The notes below the pieces were generated by a model. It made no database searches and was not told the origin of the DNA. It worked only from the letters and a program-made list of their open reading frames with translations. A stretch of DNA of 64,000 nt, taken from Trichoplax sp. H2 (Eukaryota; Placozoa; Uniplacotomia; Trichoplacea). The position numbers and the translations under genes are program-made. Shown one piece after another: positions 13,601 to 27,246 of this stretch; the first letter of the stretch is position 1; each line of letters begins with the position of its first letter. The stretch spans positions 62,001 to 126,000 of the forward strand of contig NOWV01000051.1 in assembly GCA_003344405.1 (NCBI GenBank). The letters are read 5' to 3'.

Positions 13601-16600
13601 ATTTATCATCTTTATCTTGGAATCGACGACATTATTCGATCCAAAGTGAGTTGCAATATCCAAAAAAATGATAGTTGATATTCCTACCTGACAGATAGGT
13701 ATTATGTGATGAATTGATGAAATAGCTAGACAAGGGTTGATTGGGATCTTGATAGATGTCTAATGATTCAAGTGGAATTATTGCATTATCTTCACTCATT
13801 AAATAACGCGTAAATCCATCCAGAGATAATTGACCTGATGTAAAAATAAATTTATCAGTTAAAGTACAATCGATGTAGCGATAGGGTTATAACAGTAAGC
13901 TAGTAACGGCAAATATAAATGTCGATTAGCCAGGTTTACCTTTGCTATAGAATTCTTTTTTTGTTTCAAACTTGGAAATTATCTCTTGTCCTCGTTTTTC
14001 ATCTACGTAGGGATATATAATCTCGTTAAGTCTTGGATCACGCTGGTCTTTATTCAAAAAGTCAACGAATTGCTGCAACGTCAAATAAGGTTTCTTTTTC
14101 GCTCCACTGCAATGAAATTTGTAATATTTTAAAATTAGCGTAACTACATCAACGATAGTCTACAAAGATTGATAAAAATTTGTAGATCAAAGTTACAATT
14201 ATGAAAATAAATACGATGTTATGAAAGGATACAGATATTACATAAATTCTACGGTAATATTAATGAGTACTGCCAATTTCAGGTTAATGAACTCAATTTA
14301 CTATACAATGCACATTAATCTCTTAAAGTGAAGATCGATTGATCCTAAATAAGGAATCAATATATAGCATACAGTGATTCGAAAACTTTCTGAACATCGT
14401 GTCTATTCAGCAAACGAAAGTAGAAATTGAGGAAATCTTCAAAAGTAAGTTTGGATGTAGGTATAAAGTCAGTCTGAAATAGAATATTTTTAAGATATAA
14501 GATTTTCAGTTATTTTTCTTAATCATGGTGTCCATTCTGTAATACGTTAATAATCGATTCGTATATACAATTCAAAGCTTAATTTTTACTATGCAAATAT
14601 TACATAAAATCTATCAACCTTTATATTGGAAGGTAATCCAACAGCTGCCAAGGCGTCTGTAACTCGTTTTTTATCATCTTTGTGGTTACAATAAATTTTA
14701 GCAAAGCTGAAATTGAGAAAAAAAAGGGTGAGAATCACCAATTATCTATAATTAATAAGTTCCATCATTCAATTCTGTAGTCATGAGAAGAGATTAACAT
14801 TTAACAATAGAAATAATGAAATAATCATTATTCTGAATAAGGGGAGATACTTTCGTGTCATTACAATAAATTGTTAGTATTTATCTCAGTAGATATGATA
14901 ATTTTCTTACTCTTTGACGGATATTTTCCCTTCACCGACAGTTTTGCAGACTAATTTGTTGTATCTTTATAAGAGAACAATATGGTTAGCCAAGATAACA
15001 AACAAATACTTTGTACCAAGATTAATTATTCAATTATTCCTTCATGTAACGTTAACAGAAGTAAAAATTAACGTAATTTCAAGTTACTTACTGAACTTCC
15101 AGAACCGATATTGGCGGTGCGTTCAGAGCTAATAAGTTATGGCATAACGCGAACAGATTGGTTGTCCAATCCTATAATTTTTGAATTTAATGCGATAAAA
15201 TTGTGACATTTTTCTGGCTATGATGCCTTAAAAATTATTATAATTACTGTATACAACGACATTAACGACATAAGTGAATAAAATTTTATCCACACCAATA
15301 ATAGTTTCAATCCAACAACGATCAAAGGTATAATAAATGTAATAAATAAATAATATTTCAATTTTTTTTTTTATTAGCACGAAAAGCTATTCAAACTATT
15401 ATCGGAACTCACCTTAGCGACTTTAGCAGAATTTGATACGAAGGTAATGAAAAAGATATCTACCATATTGTATCCGTAAACTACAGTAACCGATTTATCT
15501 TCCAGTGATTCCTCATTATTACCACCCATATCGAGTGAATTTCTTAATTTGGAATCCTATAAATTAGTATCAAAGAGAAAAGTGAATTGTCATAAAATTA
15601 CTTTTTTATTTGTAATTACTGTGGATAACTATCACGTTGTATAATAACGGAATATCAATCTAATACTGCCAATTAAAATAGCTTTATAGCAATAGAACGT
15701 ATAGTAACTATTTTTTCAAATTCAATATTAATTGATTTGAAGAAACATAAAATTGACATAATGTCTATTGTACGTGTATACGATTTATAAATGTTACAAA
15801 GGACCGGTATATATTGTAAATGGGTGGCCTTTCCATAATTAGAGAAGGCAATATTGAATAGTTAGATCAGGTGTTGCGAGTATTGCGTCTATGAAGTGGT
15901 GGATAGTATTAGTTTTAATTCTAATAATTGGATAATACTACGGTACAGAATGAAATAATCTCTCTGGTAGAAAAGGTAGCATCAACGTGACTACGAAACG
16001 TGATCAAAGTTGACAAAGCACAGTAATTTAGGCATAGATAGTACGCTTATGGCCTAAGTGCATTTATAAAAGGTTAATACAGCATAGTATTCTTTTCAGC
16101 AGTGATTCAAAGTTTTTCAGATATGAAAACATGCATTGAGTAGTGAATAAAATCGGCCTACTAGTTAAGATATTCAATACATTGTAAAATGTTACTTTTA
16201 TCTTGTAGTTGTCGATAAATGCCGTCAGCACAACACTGCAATAAACCGCCATCTTTAGTATTATAAGTACAAGCGCGTATACGCATGGTAGGACCATATT
16301 TTATTGTCTTTTAACGGTCTGTAACGTATACATTTTGCCAGTTAGCCAGCAGCTAGCAAGGTTACCGTAAATAAGCGAAATTGGAAATAGATATAGTTGT
16401 CTAATTTGTAACGTCATATTGCTAAAGTAATGTTCATCATTACTTGGAATTAGTATTTAATCCAGTGAATTAAAATTTGAAGGTGTACATTATGAATTGC
16501 AGTTATAGCATGAAGAGAAACAGCCTATGTTATTTTCGCAAGTTGTGCAAAGCATTGCAGTTAAACAAGCATACAGCAAACACATTCATCTGACATTGTT

Positions 16601-19600
16601 GTATATGCCAGCTTATGTATTGTTGGAGATATACATTTTGACGGGGTATATGAGTGGCTATAAGAAAATGATAAAGTTCTTAAAAGCTGACTGGTACTAC
16701 TGTACGAAGTGCCGAAAAAAAATGCATGATGGTATTATAATTTACACGATTCATGAATGTACAATATTACTCTATATTGAGTTATTGAATTCAACTTTAA
16801 TAGTATTTGGTAATTAGTGACGATTAGAGCCATTCCGTAGGAAAGGCTTAGTACTCCTCGTATTCAGTAAACTCAAATACATCAATTACAACATCGCCTA
16901 CAGAAAAAAGTTTAAAGTATCTAAAACTCACCTTTGGTAATCGAGCAGCACGACCAGTCCTAACATCTTTTATAATGTTGATTTCTAGGCAATCGGAATC
17001 CTACAAGATTTAATAGAGTCCATTTATATTCATTTATAATAATTATCACAATTCATCAATAACGAATATTGAAAGATATAGTACGTAGACTACACTGTAT
17101 ACGCGTCTACAGTTTGGAAATGGCTTGTATTAAGCCATGTTTTAAGATTGTCAATGGCAGTATCCAATAGAATTTAAATTGAAGATGAAATGAACTTTGA
17201 AGGTAGTCATTAGAACAGTATTGATAAAAAATTGTTTAAAATTGGATCTCCATTCCCGAGAAGGTCTGTTGTTAAGATTTTTGAAAAGGGATGCTTCATC
17301 AATACACGTACATATCCCATAATGGGTAATCCGAACATTTGATGGCAACACTAGGATCAACATTACCTTAGCTTATTGACATAGAGTATTGATCAATAAA
17401 TTGATGGACTGTTCAACGGGAGCGTATGTTATGCCGCGAATGCTGTTGGCGAAACGCAACGTACACCATCACTTCGAGCAGTGTACTTCACGATGCTGCT
17501 CAAATACTTGAGATATTGAGTATCAGTCAAAACTTGATGCAATCTGCCATTGGACTGATCATTATAATTAAGAAATGGCCATACTGGATAGATCAGTGTG
17601 CCTAAAATCGTTGCAGTTGTAAAATTGATGCTCGGCAAGTTTTACGTACTACACTACTACATGCAGTGTGTCAGAGCAGTGGGAATGAGTACTTTCCAAA
17701 ATAATCATTCTGTACTCTATTGCAATAGCTACAGGACAATATTCAAAATAGATTCCGTAATCAATCGCCGTTGTAGCATTGTCAAATGATTGAGCATTCT
17801 GTGTTAAGAAAATCGAGACTATCAAAGTTTCAGCTGAGTCAAGCTGCCAATTTGGTTGTTAGTAGTGCAGCACTCTAGATTGAGAAGGACATTGAATTGG
17901 AATTATTTAAAATTCTACAAGATCGAACTCTTGACGACTACTATAGTCCACAGCAGTATACTTTACTATATCGGTACTACATAACACTTTATTGCCTATT
18001 TGTCCATTTACTGTAAATTCAATATTCGTCCATTTGGAGGATATAACCTTGCAAGGACTACCTTCAAACTACTAGGCAAGCTGTAGCTGTCCGATATTAG
18101 TCATGACCGTGATGGGAAATTGTGAGCGAACCGTTATAACTGCACTTTAAAGATTCAGTTATGATCGAGGTTTTTCTTACCTCTATGTTTGTTGCCACTG
18201 TACTATACAATGAATTCATTAACTAATTATGTTATTTAGGCGCTGTTGAAAGTCTCTGCCTCGCCTTGCCCCCTGCAAGGACTTGGTTAACAGTACAGTA
18301 GTACAGCGATTCAAGCTTTTGTTTCTCACCATCATGAATCAACGTTGCAACACAACATGGATGCTGTATTCCCTCAATTTAGTAGATTAGTACCAAGTTC
18401 ACAACAATGCTTTATCCTAGCATCATTTGGCTTGGTTACCGATAGTTTATTGTAGCTTAGTTATTACTGAATCAAATAAGGCAAAGGATTATTGGAATCG
18501 GAGAAATTGTACAGTAAAATCCAAGATTCTAACAATCCTGTTTATTGTAGCGTAGTTATTAATGAATCAAATAAGGCAAAGGATTATTGGAATCGGAGAA
18601 ATTGTACAGTAAAAACCAAGATTCTAACAATCCTGTTTATTGTAGCGTAGTTATTAATGAATCAAATAAGGCAAAGGATTATTGGAATCGGAGAAATTGT
18701 ACAGTAAAATCCAAGATTCTAACAATCCCTACCAAATCAAGTCTATTTCTGTAATGGAAATGACGAAATCCAATCCAATTATGATATTGTCAGATTTTCG
18801 ACATAAAACACTTTAATACCGCTATTACAACATAGCTTAGAACGCTATGTTAATAACTAAAGAAAAATTGGATATTTATCGTGGAAGTAAAAAGAACAAA
18901 AAAACTTGGATTGAAAGACATCGTAGTTTAAACGCGCATAGTACGAAAGCAGATGATGGATGATACAGTTGCAGTGTAGTAACATTGCATACTGCATTAT
19001 TGCTAGTGTTGTAAAACCATTTATCATTTATAAATCAGATTGGTAATTATAATAATAACAACATGGCTCTATTTACTTATCATCAACATTGAATATCATA
19101 CTGTGCTGGGTAAAACTCCCGACTGTAAAGGGGTCTATTTTGTTATACCGTATGGAAATTAATGAATGAACAACTGCAACTTTCTATGCATATTGTCTGT
19201 CTATATGATGCTATCGTACTAGAGACGTTGCAAACATTTATTACAAAAACTGATATGGTCGCCTAGAAACAACACTAAATTTTACCTTTGTATCTTGGCC
19301 TCGCCAATAAAGAACATTGCCTTTCGTATTCACTTTTAATGTGCAAACGTGCGCCACTGCATTATCCTAAAATTGAAAAAATAATCAACATTTTAATGTT
19401 TCATTAGATTATTGAGCGATTTTAGTCCAGTCTATACTGGCATATTGTAGGATAAGGCATTGCGAAAAAGGATACTCTGCTAAAAGTGGACCACTTCAGA
19501 AGCGTATAAAACTTCCAAAACCAACAATAAAACGTTGAAGCTCTAATACCCTTCTTTTAAGCCTATTTCATGCAGGCAATGCTAATCTTGACGCAATTGC

Positions 19601-21734
19601 TACCAGTTACCTATTGCAGTAGACTATTTCCTATCTTATTTCGATCAATTAGCTGATATTGTTTAAAAAGTCGTCCATATCCATCTATCATAGTGCAATA
19701 TGATGTTTTTTTATCACGCAATGTAGGTATTGGTACTACAATATGCATGAATGTCATAAAAGTAGGATATTTCTTGTTTACCCTGACAGCATGATGATCA
19801 ATACTGTGTAGTAAATTGTGGAGAGAGATTGGATTGAGCGGTGGACTTGTCGACCGCTGTCATGGGATGTAGGTTTAAGTTGTCAAATTGGTGCAAGCGG
19901 CTATCCGATAGCAAATTGGATTCATTCAAGTCAACACTAATCGATAGTTCAATGTGGATTGAATGTAAACGAATCAAAATAGACGATCCTGTAGTGTAGA
20001 TCTCCTGTCTTGACAATTTGCAATAATTGTCACCAAGTAATTCTTTCAATAGCAACAAAGGAAGAGATTTAAGAAAGGGCTCTAGTTATTGCTTGTAGTC
20101 GGTTTAGTTGGACATCATATGTCAAAACGTCAATAATAACTTGAGCAATTTCTTCATTTTATCTCACCCACCTTTGCAGATCACTTTTACTCCAAATTTC
20201 ACTAATGCTGCCGGCTAGAAGAAGAATCATTTTCAACCCATAGGTCATGATATCAACATGGTTGAAAACAATCAGTTCTTCATTTTGTTACTACACAGAT
20301 GTTGTGATAGTTTAGTAAGCTCTTATGACTGAATTAGGCTCCTCCATATGGGCATGTGTTTTTTTTACTCATCATCATTGTGGCTGCATGTAATAATAGA
20401 CAGCGATTGGAGCACAAAGGAAGGGTGGGGAAATTTCCTTTGTAAACTATAGGTACAGCGATAAAAGTAAAGCGAGTAGGAGCCATTTTACAAAGTCAAA
20501 ATGGGCCAAATTTTCATGGAAATAGTGTACTAATCTATTGATGATATCAGTCTTTGGACTGGCTATCGTGTAGATCAACTTGAATGAAGCGATACCGTCG
20601 ATTATTTGCATAAAATGGATCAAGAGTCGATATTAATGCAATGGTCAAGACATGGGCAATTTTCGCCTTGTCAACAATCGATTTTAGACCCATTCGATAG
20701 ACTCGTATGATGATAATGAGATTAGGACATACGGGCGATATGTCGCCTAGAATTTTGTACTGTTGGTTAAATTGAAGGGAAAAGTATTGGTCTACTTCTA
20801 GTACGATAGGCAGTTTGAGCAGACGACAGTATGCCCTGATGAAAGATTCGATTGTCTTGAAAGGGCTATCGTTCTCCAAGTCGGGAATTGATCGCAACGG
20901 AACTTTTAGAAATTGACGTAGCATAGTGCAATAAATCACATCAGGTTTATTCCAACATCTATCCTATCCATACGAGTACGCGTTGTTCTTGATCTGGTAA
21001 ACAGTACGATTGAGGCTAACACTACTCCTACGGATCTGTCCTTCTTTTCCATGATAATAATGAATTGATTATTATACAGTACAATCTTTATAACTTACTT
21101 TGATCTATTTCGATTGCCATTTTTTTTTTCTACTTCCGATTCCTTGCATTGTATGCGATGAAGTAAAGTACGTGTAGGACTAGCAAGATTGAACATATGT
21201 TCTTGTACATTTTTTTTTATTTTGGTTATCACTTCAAAGTCGAGTCATGATTAATTATGACAACATTCTTGAGAGAGAGAGAGAGAAGGGGGGGGAAAGT
21301 TATTCCTTTGGATACGGACATGAACTGTACTTTACAGTAGTTGGAAGTAAAAGTGTAGCAATCATGCAAGTGCAAAAGACGAAAACGTTTATCAGCGTCT
21401 AAATCAATACAATGGTTTGGTAAACGGGAGATAGTTTGGTTATATCATACATTGATAGGATTAGGTCAAAGTTGAATGTCTACTGTCCAGTATTGTCGTT
21501 CTACAGCGTTTTTCTATCATTTGTTAGGAGTGAGTAGAGCAATAATGGAATGACCTACTGTAAGATTGGATTGTACCGATGTGGAACATCATCCATGCAA
21601 TGTTGCACTTTCTTTTTTTTTACATTGGCAAGCCTACTTACATCATCCCATCGTATAAATTTTCCTCCTTTTACCAAGATGTCGCTGACCTCTGGATATT
21701 TCAGGCGCTTAACGTTAATTTTGGCGTCGGCCAT
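7679..21734 (-). CDS. Phospholipase C beta, paralog A
   Basis: PIP2 hydrolysis to IP3 and DAG downstream of Gq. About 1165 aa, complete. Exons in coding order: 21734-21642, 19366-19286, 17000-16932, 15556-15413, 15171-15092, 14964-14911, 14706-14619, 14473-14373, 14106-13940, 13834-13688, 13561-13404, 13246-13167, 13019-12935, 12799-12488, 12404-12311, 12148-12064, 11930-11806, 11700-11649, 11467-11365, 11142-10978, 10826-10727, 10616-10512, 10405-10305, 10200-9952, 9871-9806, 9723-9647, 9417-9393, 9292-9185, 9053-8977, 8376-8281, 8147-8090, 7974-7888, 7744-7679. Order: PH (1-130), EF hands (130-290), X (about 295-450), linker, Y (555-707), C2 (708-831), coiled-coil CTD. X has [22 protein letters not shown] and LSFENHC, i.e. 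both catalytic His and all Ca2+ ligands; KNKKL follows; Y has YWNAG and LKPDFMR. The start is [10 protein letters not shown], ending in FIRWDD at a GTAAGT donor. The X-Y linker is strongly acidic ([13 protein letters not shown]). All junctions keep phase. Confidence 0.95.
9185..10200 (-). other. Start of PLC-beta A C-terminal domain: Pro-rich segment then coiled coil
   Basis: The exon at 9952-10200 encodes an 83-residue Asn/Pro/Ser-rich, presumably disordered segment ([12 protein letters not shown]-like) between the C2 domain and the helical CTD. The following exons (9806-9871, 9647-9723, 9393-9417, 9185-9292) begin the Lys/Glu-rich coiled coil that in PLC-beta proteins dimerises, binds membrane and contacts G-alpha-q. 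The 66-nt exon ([18 protein letters not shown]) lines up with a 66-nt exon in paralog B. Confidence 0.75.
11701..11805 (-). other. GC-AG intron in PLC-beta A
   Basis: Read on the minus strand, the upstream exon ends in ACTATGG and the intron opens GCAAGT and closes TAG. The exon after it starts ATCTTCCTATGC. Only the GC donor gives phase 1, which restores D-L-P-M-Q-L-N and matches the phase-1 intron at the same codon of paralog B, which has a normal GT donor there. The rest of the donor matches the GC-intron consensus. Confidence 0.8.
12488..12799 (-). other. PLC-beta A X-Y linker exon with acidic autoinhibitory-type run
   Basis: A single 104-codon exon. It opens with [20 protein letters not shown] and KNKKL, the conserved lysine strand that contacts the PIP2 phosphates. 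It continues into a Gln/Ala/Pro/Thr-rich stretch and ends with [19 protein letters not shown]. In PLC enzymes an acidic X-Y linker occludes the active site until membrane docking; the sequence here has that character. Confidence 0.8.
18446..18728. repeat. Three-copy 95-bp tandem repeat in PLC-beta A intron
   Basis: Copies start at 18446, 18541 and 18636. They contain TTTATTGTAGC, GAATCAAATAAGGCAAAGG, GAATCGGAGAAATTGTACAG and CCAAGATTCTAACAATCC. Divergence is only a few bases, so this is a recent expansion. It lies in the intron between the exons at 17000 and 19286. Confidence 0.9.
21271..21296. repeat. (GA)n followed by a G run
   Basis: Eight GA units followed by a run of G, in the first intron of PLC-beta A. 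Simple sequence. Confidence 0.85.
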
Positions 21735-23352
21735 ACTGACCGGCTACGTATGACCGTAGGCGAAAATGGAATTTTCAATTGGATTGCCGAGACTGGAGAA
21801 TAATTTTGCTGTTGTCAATTGAGAAGAAATGGTCATGATAAGATCGGAAAATGATGCTAACGACTATTTCATTGGTATCATCATCCACTTACTTTATAAT
21901 TGACTTGCAGTAGTTTTGACTGTTGCTGGCTAGCGTAGAGGATGATTTTGTCGTCACAACGACGACGAGGATAGTGTTGGGACACCTTGTTATTTTGCCT
22001 TGTTTGGGATTGGGTGTTGTGATTGTTGCGCGTGATGGATACTTTGGGGCAGTCGAGGAGAGAATCCGTGGAGGTAATCAAGTCATTCAATTTGATAAAA
22101 CAGCGTTGTATTAGCATAAAAATATCATCTTGGAAGCAGCAGGATGTATACCACTGGATACAATGCGGTCTATTTCTGTATCATTGACGTTGATTGGATA
22201 ATATTCAACCAACCAATGGTGGTATCCTACCTACTGTAGTTAGTGGTGCAAGTTGGAGGAGAGAAATGGTCTAGGGTAAGATTGTATGGTGTCGACGCGG
22301 AGAATGAGGGCAAATTTTCACCTTGTATTTTTCCACGCCTTGAATTGAACCTTTTTTTTCCCTTTCCTGTAACGTTGAAGACACTCCGAATTGAAACTAC
22401 AAGCGATCAAGCACAGTACTGATGAATTGATCGTTAACACTACAGCAATAATTAGAATCGGATGAAGATCGAGAGAATGTAAAGTTAGTCCAATAATAAT
22501 GAAGCAAGTGCTAACACACAACAGGACATGGGTGATGGAAAATGAGTTTGGAAAAAACGGCTTAACGGTAAAATTGCATAACTCGACACGGTACAGTACT
22601 GTACTCTCTCCTTTACCGTGTAGAGTGTGCACTGTAAAATGACAGCCTTGATTTACTGTTGTACATGTTATATGGACGTTATGATATTGATTCTTTTGCA
22701 TGATGATATGGATGAGATCATCATCATTCCTACTATAGACTGTATAGCAAGTGGTAGCCTACAGGCTACATGATGTGCATTTTCAAGTCCATTTTACTTC
22801 TTGTGCAAGACTGTACTGTACACTGTACCGGATGGTGTCTATCGCCACTGGCTGTTTGTGCAAGTTTGCTTTACTCTATCTCCTTGGCTCTCTTTCTACT
22901 CTACTTACTGTACACTACTAGTATGCATAGAATAGGCACACAATATGTAGACGAAAGCTGGTTTACATAGCAAGGGGAAATTTTGCTTTCGCTACTGTTG
23001 ATACAAAGCAAACGAAAAGTTGCATTCGTCTTGCTATTATCCTTGATTGGCAACAGCAACGAAATTGATTGGTTGTCAAAGTCAATACACATGCTTTGTC
23101 AATAAAGACCAATAGAAAGAACGTGACATCATCGTTTAAGTGTTTTCCTATTCAATTTATTAGATACGTTATTGTTATAGCGTTTCTTTTCTTCTTTCTA
23201 TTGTATTCTTTTGTTGATATGATGATGATTGCATTCTTACTTCAATAAGGCACCCGTTCTACTAGACTTGCTAAAATAAATGGTGCTTGAGTACCCAGTA
23301 GTTACTTGCTTGTGGCACCATCAAAAAATATACGACGTGATTATGTCCTTAA

Positions 23353-23990
23353 GTCCTTGAAGTGAATGCAATCTCAAGTCCACCGTAATAGCCGCAGTAG
23401 TAATCCAATCCAATCTCTATCTTGACTGTAACCAACTACATTGACGTCCTTGAAGTGAATGCAAACCCAAGTCCATCATGATAGCCGCAGTACAGTAGTA
23501 ATCCAATCCAACTTCTATTTTGACTGTAACCAACTACATTGACGTCCTGAAGTGAATGCAAACTCAAGTTCACCATGATAGCCGCAGTGGTAATGGAATC
23601 CAACCTCTATTTTGACTGTAACCAACTACATTGACGTCCTGAAGTGAATGCAAACTCAAGTCCACCATGATAGCCGCAGTAGTAATGGAATCCAACCTCT
23701 ATTTTGACTGTAACCAACGTCCTCGAAGTGAATGCAGACTTAAGTCCACCGTGATAGCCGCAGTAGTAATCCAATCCAACCTCTATTTTGACTGTAACCA
23801 ACGTCCTCGAAGTGAATGCAAACTTAAGTCCACCGTGATAACCGCAGTAGTAATCCAATTCAACCTCTATTTTGACTGTAACCAACTACATTGACTTCCT
23901 GAAGTGAATGCAATCTTAAGTCCACCGTGATAGCCGCAGTAGTAATCCAATCCAACCTCTATTTTGATTATAAGCAACTACATTGAAGTT
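23353..23990. repeat. Seven-copy minisatellite, 80-95 bp unit
   Basis: The unit contains GAAGTGAATGCAAACTCAAG, TCCACCATGATAGCCGCAGT, AGTAATCCAATCCAACCTC and TATTTTGACTGTAACCAAC. Copies begin near 23353, 23445, 23543, 23637, 23721, 23801 and 23898. Two copies lack a TACATTGACGT segment and are therefore about 80 bp. The unit length keeps frames open, which explains the matching ORFs on both strands. Confidence 0.9.
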
Positions 23991-24545
23991 TGAAGCATCA
24001 TCTTCAACGTCAATTCTGATCTACTCTATCAACCAGCCAATTAAAATGCTAATGGATCGGAAATTTGTCGTGAACATGGAAATCTCCCTAAAAGGTCGAC
24101 TTTTACCAATCAGGCCATACAGTACATACTATACAAAGTTTCCTGCGTCCGTAAACTGCCGCAAATGCTACTCTACCATGTTACTACAGTAGTAAAATGA
24201 TGTACTGTCACTACTGTATGATCTACCGTACATGGAAGTGTGCAAGAGTATGAAAAATATTGGTGAGATACCCTGGTAAGGAGGGGAAGTAGAAGCTAAA
24301 GATCTTGATGCGTATTTACTACGCTTCTGCGACAGCGATCTTAATCTATAGACCACGAGCGTATTATTTCTTTGACCAAAGTAGAAGCGCTTAAGCTTTC
24401 TCGGCCGTCCTCATTGACGGTACTAAATCAACACACATTGGTATTGTATTTGCATGTTAACAATATCCTAAACATTGCAGAGGACATCTGCGAAGAGTAA
24501 AGAAAGTTGTAAAATACACCCATCGATCAAGGACAGTGATGAATG

Positions 24546-24680
24546 ATGTGTACATTAATTCAGTCTCTCTGTACTCGTACTGTATGTACACTTGTACAGT
24601 ATGCTAAATTATACTGTACCGTCTTCTGTCTACAGTACACTGCATGCTGTACAGTACAGTATACTGTGTCATAGTGTGTA
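24546..24680. repeat. GTAC/ACTGTA palindromic cluster
   Basis: A dense cluster of GTACTGTATGTACA, TGTACAGTATG, CTACAGTACAC and CTGTACAGTACAGTATAC, the same motif class as at 60-990. Not associated with a gene that I can see. Confidence 0.7.
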
Positions 24681-26574
24681 TTAGTGTATCTGTAGGCCCA
24701 CTACGACGGAAAGATAAATCCAACTTGAAGCGCTACATAAAATCCGAAATCCGATCCGAAAATTGTATAGTGTATACTGTAGGTCAAAGTCATAGGGATT
24801 GTTGAAACGGTGAAAAGACTGGTAATTTGGTAGATTGCAATTTTGGCATTAAGTTGCCCTTAATAAAATTATATTTACCCTCGAAAACGCTGCTGTAAAC
24901 AACTACGAGTTGTTGTGTAGCTGTACTTTCTGTTCATCAACGATTGCTATGAGGTATGTAGCGGCTAGTCAGAATGCGCACCATTTTCTAATGTAGTAAT
25001 AGGAATGCCGCTCCATTTCTGCTTACAGAGATAACACAGTAAGTTAGAATATTGACTATGCGATACTCTTGGAGATTCAGTAAAAAATGAAATATCAGTA
25101 CATCGTTATGTTATCAATTGACTTGATCTTCCTTTTTATAGCATAACCTAGAAAATTGCCTGGATACGGGTATGTTGAGCAGCCCTTGATGGTTTACCGT
25201 ATTTGGAATATCAATCTGCCATACTATTGGGAGGTAAATCTTCGTACGATCGCGTATAATGCTGTACATACTAGCTTAATTTTCTGTCGCTTCCCCAACA
25301 CAGATACTGTACCATGCGTGGTATGTGTAAATGTGGTAGCCCCTTCTGTTAATACCCAATAATCTACATTTATAGAATATACTCGTAGTTGTACGGGTAA
25401 AGCAAAGTCAGCAATGCCTTATTGGAAAATTTGAATCAAGAAAACGTACAGCATTTGTCATGACAGCATGATCGTTTGTGGATATTGAGTGTGCGTTGTG
25501 GACTATTGGCAAAAGTGCGATATATTGTATGCATGATGCAGTTGTTATACTCCACCATGGACACTGTGTCAGATTTGGCAACTGCTGGAAGTGAAGATAT
25601 CCATGGCACCATCGCATGGGATGCTGTACTTGTGTCCTATTCATGTAAAAAGTTGCAGCAACTTGTTTGACTTTAAATTACACGTAGGGAGAAGTACAAG
25701 CGTGCACACTTTAAAATGCTTGCAATGGTATCGTGCTGTATGCGTCCTGAGATAGAGAAGACCTGTACTGTTTCTATCTGACTGTCACAAACCAGCTTCG
25801 TGACAAGGATAACGTAAAACAAATCTCTAAATTACTATAGTCTCCGGGATTCAGTATCCCTTAACTACCTCACAAGAATTTAGACGCCTTTAATTCTACG
25901 TTAAACTCAACTAGACAATTGAGAACTGCTTTATTCAACTATCTGACGGGCTTATATACCCTTCTACAGCAGCTAACATTCACAAGTCATCTTATAAAAA
26001 TACTTGGGTGAGAACATCTACTAACTAGTTTTTCACGGTCGGCCTACAATATGTCCATTCACAGAATCATTTCAGTACACATTACAGCACAGCATTAAAT
26101 TTACTGTAACATATTTATAATTAGAGTAATTCCTATTGTAAGGAACTAGATGTAATATATTATCACTATATTATATTAACCAAATTTAGATAGCTATTTC
26201 TTCACGGTAGTTCGTACCATGACACTGACATAGTCTATTTTAGTACTGTAAGTCAACAATATAGGGCTTTTGTACAATGTACAGTAGAGATTGTTGTAAT
26301 TAGAGACGCAGCTGCTCTCGCGGAAGAGATGTCGTAAAGTTATGCTTGCTATACTTGTAGGCAAAAGTATCCTCTACGTGTCTAATTACTGCACTGTAAA
26401 GAAAGAACAATCAGCTTGCAAACGAGTTTGAAGAAGGATTGACTTTGTTCTTGTTATTTGCTAATTACAGCAACTAGAAGTAAGGGGATGGAATGATTTA
26501 TTCCTTTACTTCCTGCCGGAACTAGTGTGGGCTGTATTATTGCTATATTACACTTTATTCATTATTAATTAAGG

Positions 26575-27150
26575 CTATTTGCACATATATCAGCGAACAA
26601 AACCCTTTCGTCACTGCACATACTGTCATGCCACCTAAGCATGTTGTTGTCCAGTATTCTTTGGCATTCATTCTACGATTTCTACCCATGGTATTATTGT
26701 AGCGTACTACCGTCCGGGTAGATTGATGTATTTGCAAATGTATCCGCGAAGAAAACTCCTTCGTCACTGCACATACTGTGATGCAACCTAAGCATGTTGT
26801 AGTCCAATGTCCAGTATTCTTTGGCATTGATTCTATTCTAGCAATAGTATTATTGAGGCGTACTACCGTCCGGGTAGATTGATGTATTTGCATAATGTGA
26901 TGCAACCTAAGCATGTTGTTGTCCAGTATTCTTTGGCATTCATTCTACGATTTCTGCCCATGGTATTATTGTAGCGTACTACCGTCCGGGTAGATTGATG
27001 TATTTGCATATGTATCCGCGAAGAAAACCCCTTCGTCACGGCATATACTGTCTTGCAAGCTAAGCATGATGTCCTGTATTCTTTGGCATTGATTCTATTC
27101 TAGCAATGGTATTCTTGTAGCGTACTACCGTCCGCGTCGATTGATGTCAC
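26575..27150. repeat. Tandem repeat, ~160-bp unit, about four copies
   Basis: The unit includes GTATCCGCGAAGAAAAC, CCTTCGTCACTGCACATACT, AACCTAAGCATGTTG, CCAGTATTCTTTGGCATT and GCGTACTACCGTCCGGGTAG. The third copy lacks its first part. The 119-codon minus-strand ORF here is itself repetitive and is not considered a gene. Confidence 0.85.
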
Positions 27151-27246
27151 GACCAGATGTAGCATATCACATGAAGTATGGGTATTTTGGGTTGTCAGCA
27201 AAGATTGGGTCAAAATGTTGAGCATTTTCAAATGATAATGCAATTC

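Noticed and set aside
20547-20939. 130-codon minus-strand ORF with a plausible amino-acid composition
   Set aside because: It lies wholly in intron 1 of PLC-beta A, has no family resemblance I can name, and no splice continuation was found. It could be a nested or decayed gene, but I cannot support it.
23607-23894. Repetitive ORFs on both strands (unit DYYCGYHGGL)
   Set aside because: They are direct translations of the minisatellite; frames stay open because the unit length is near a multiple of three.
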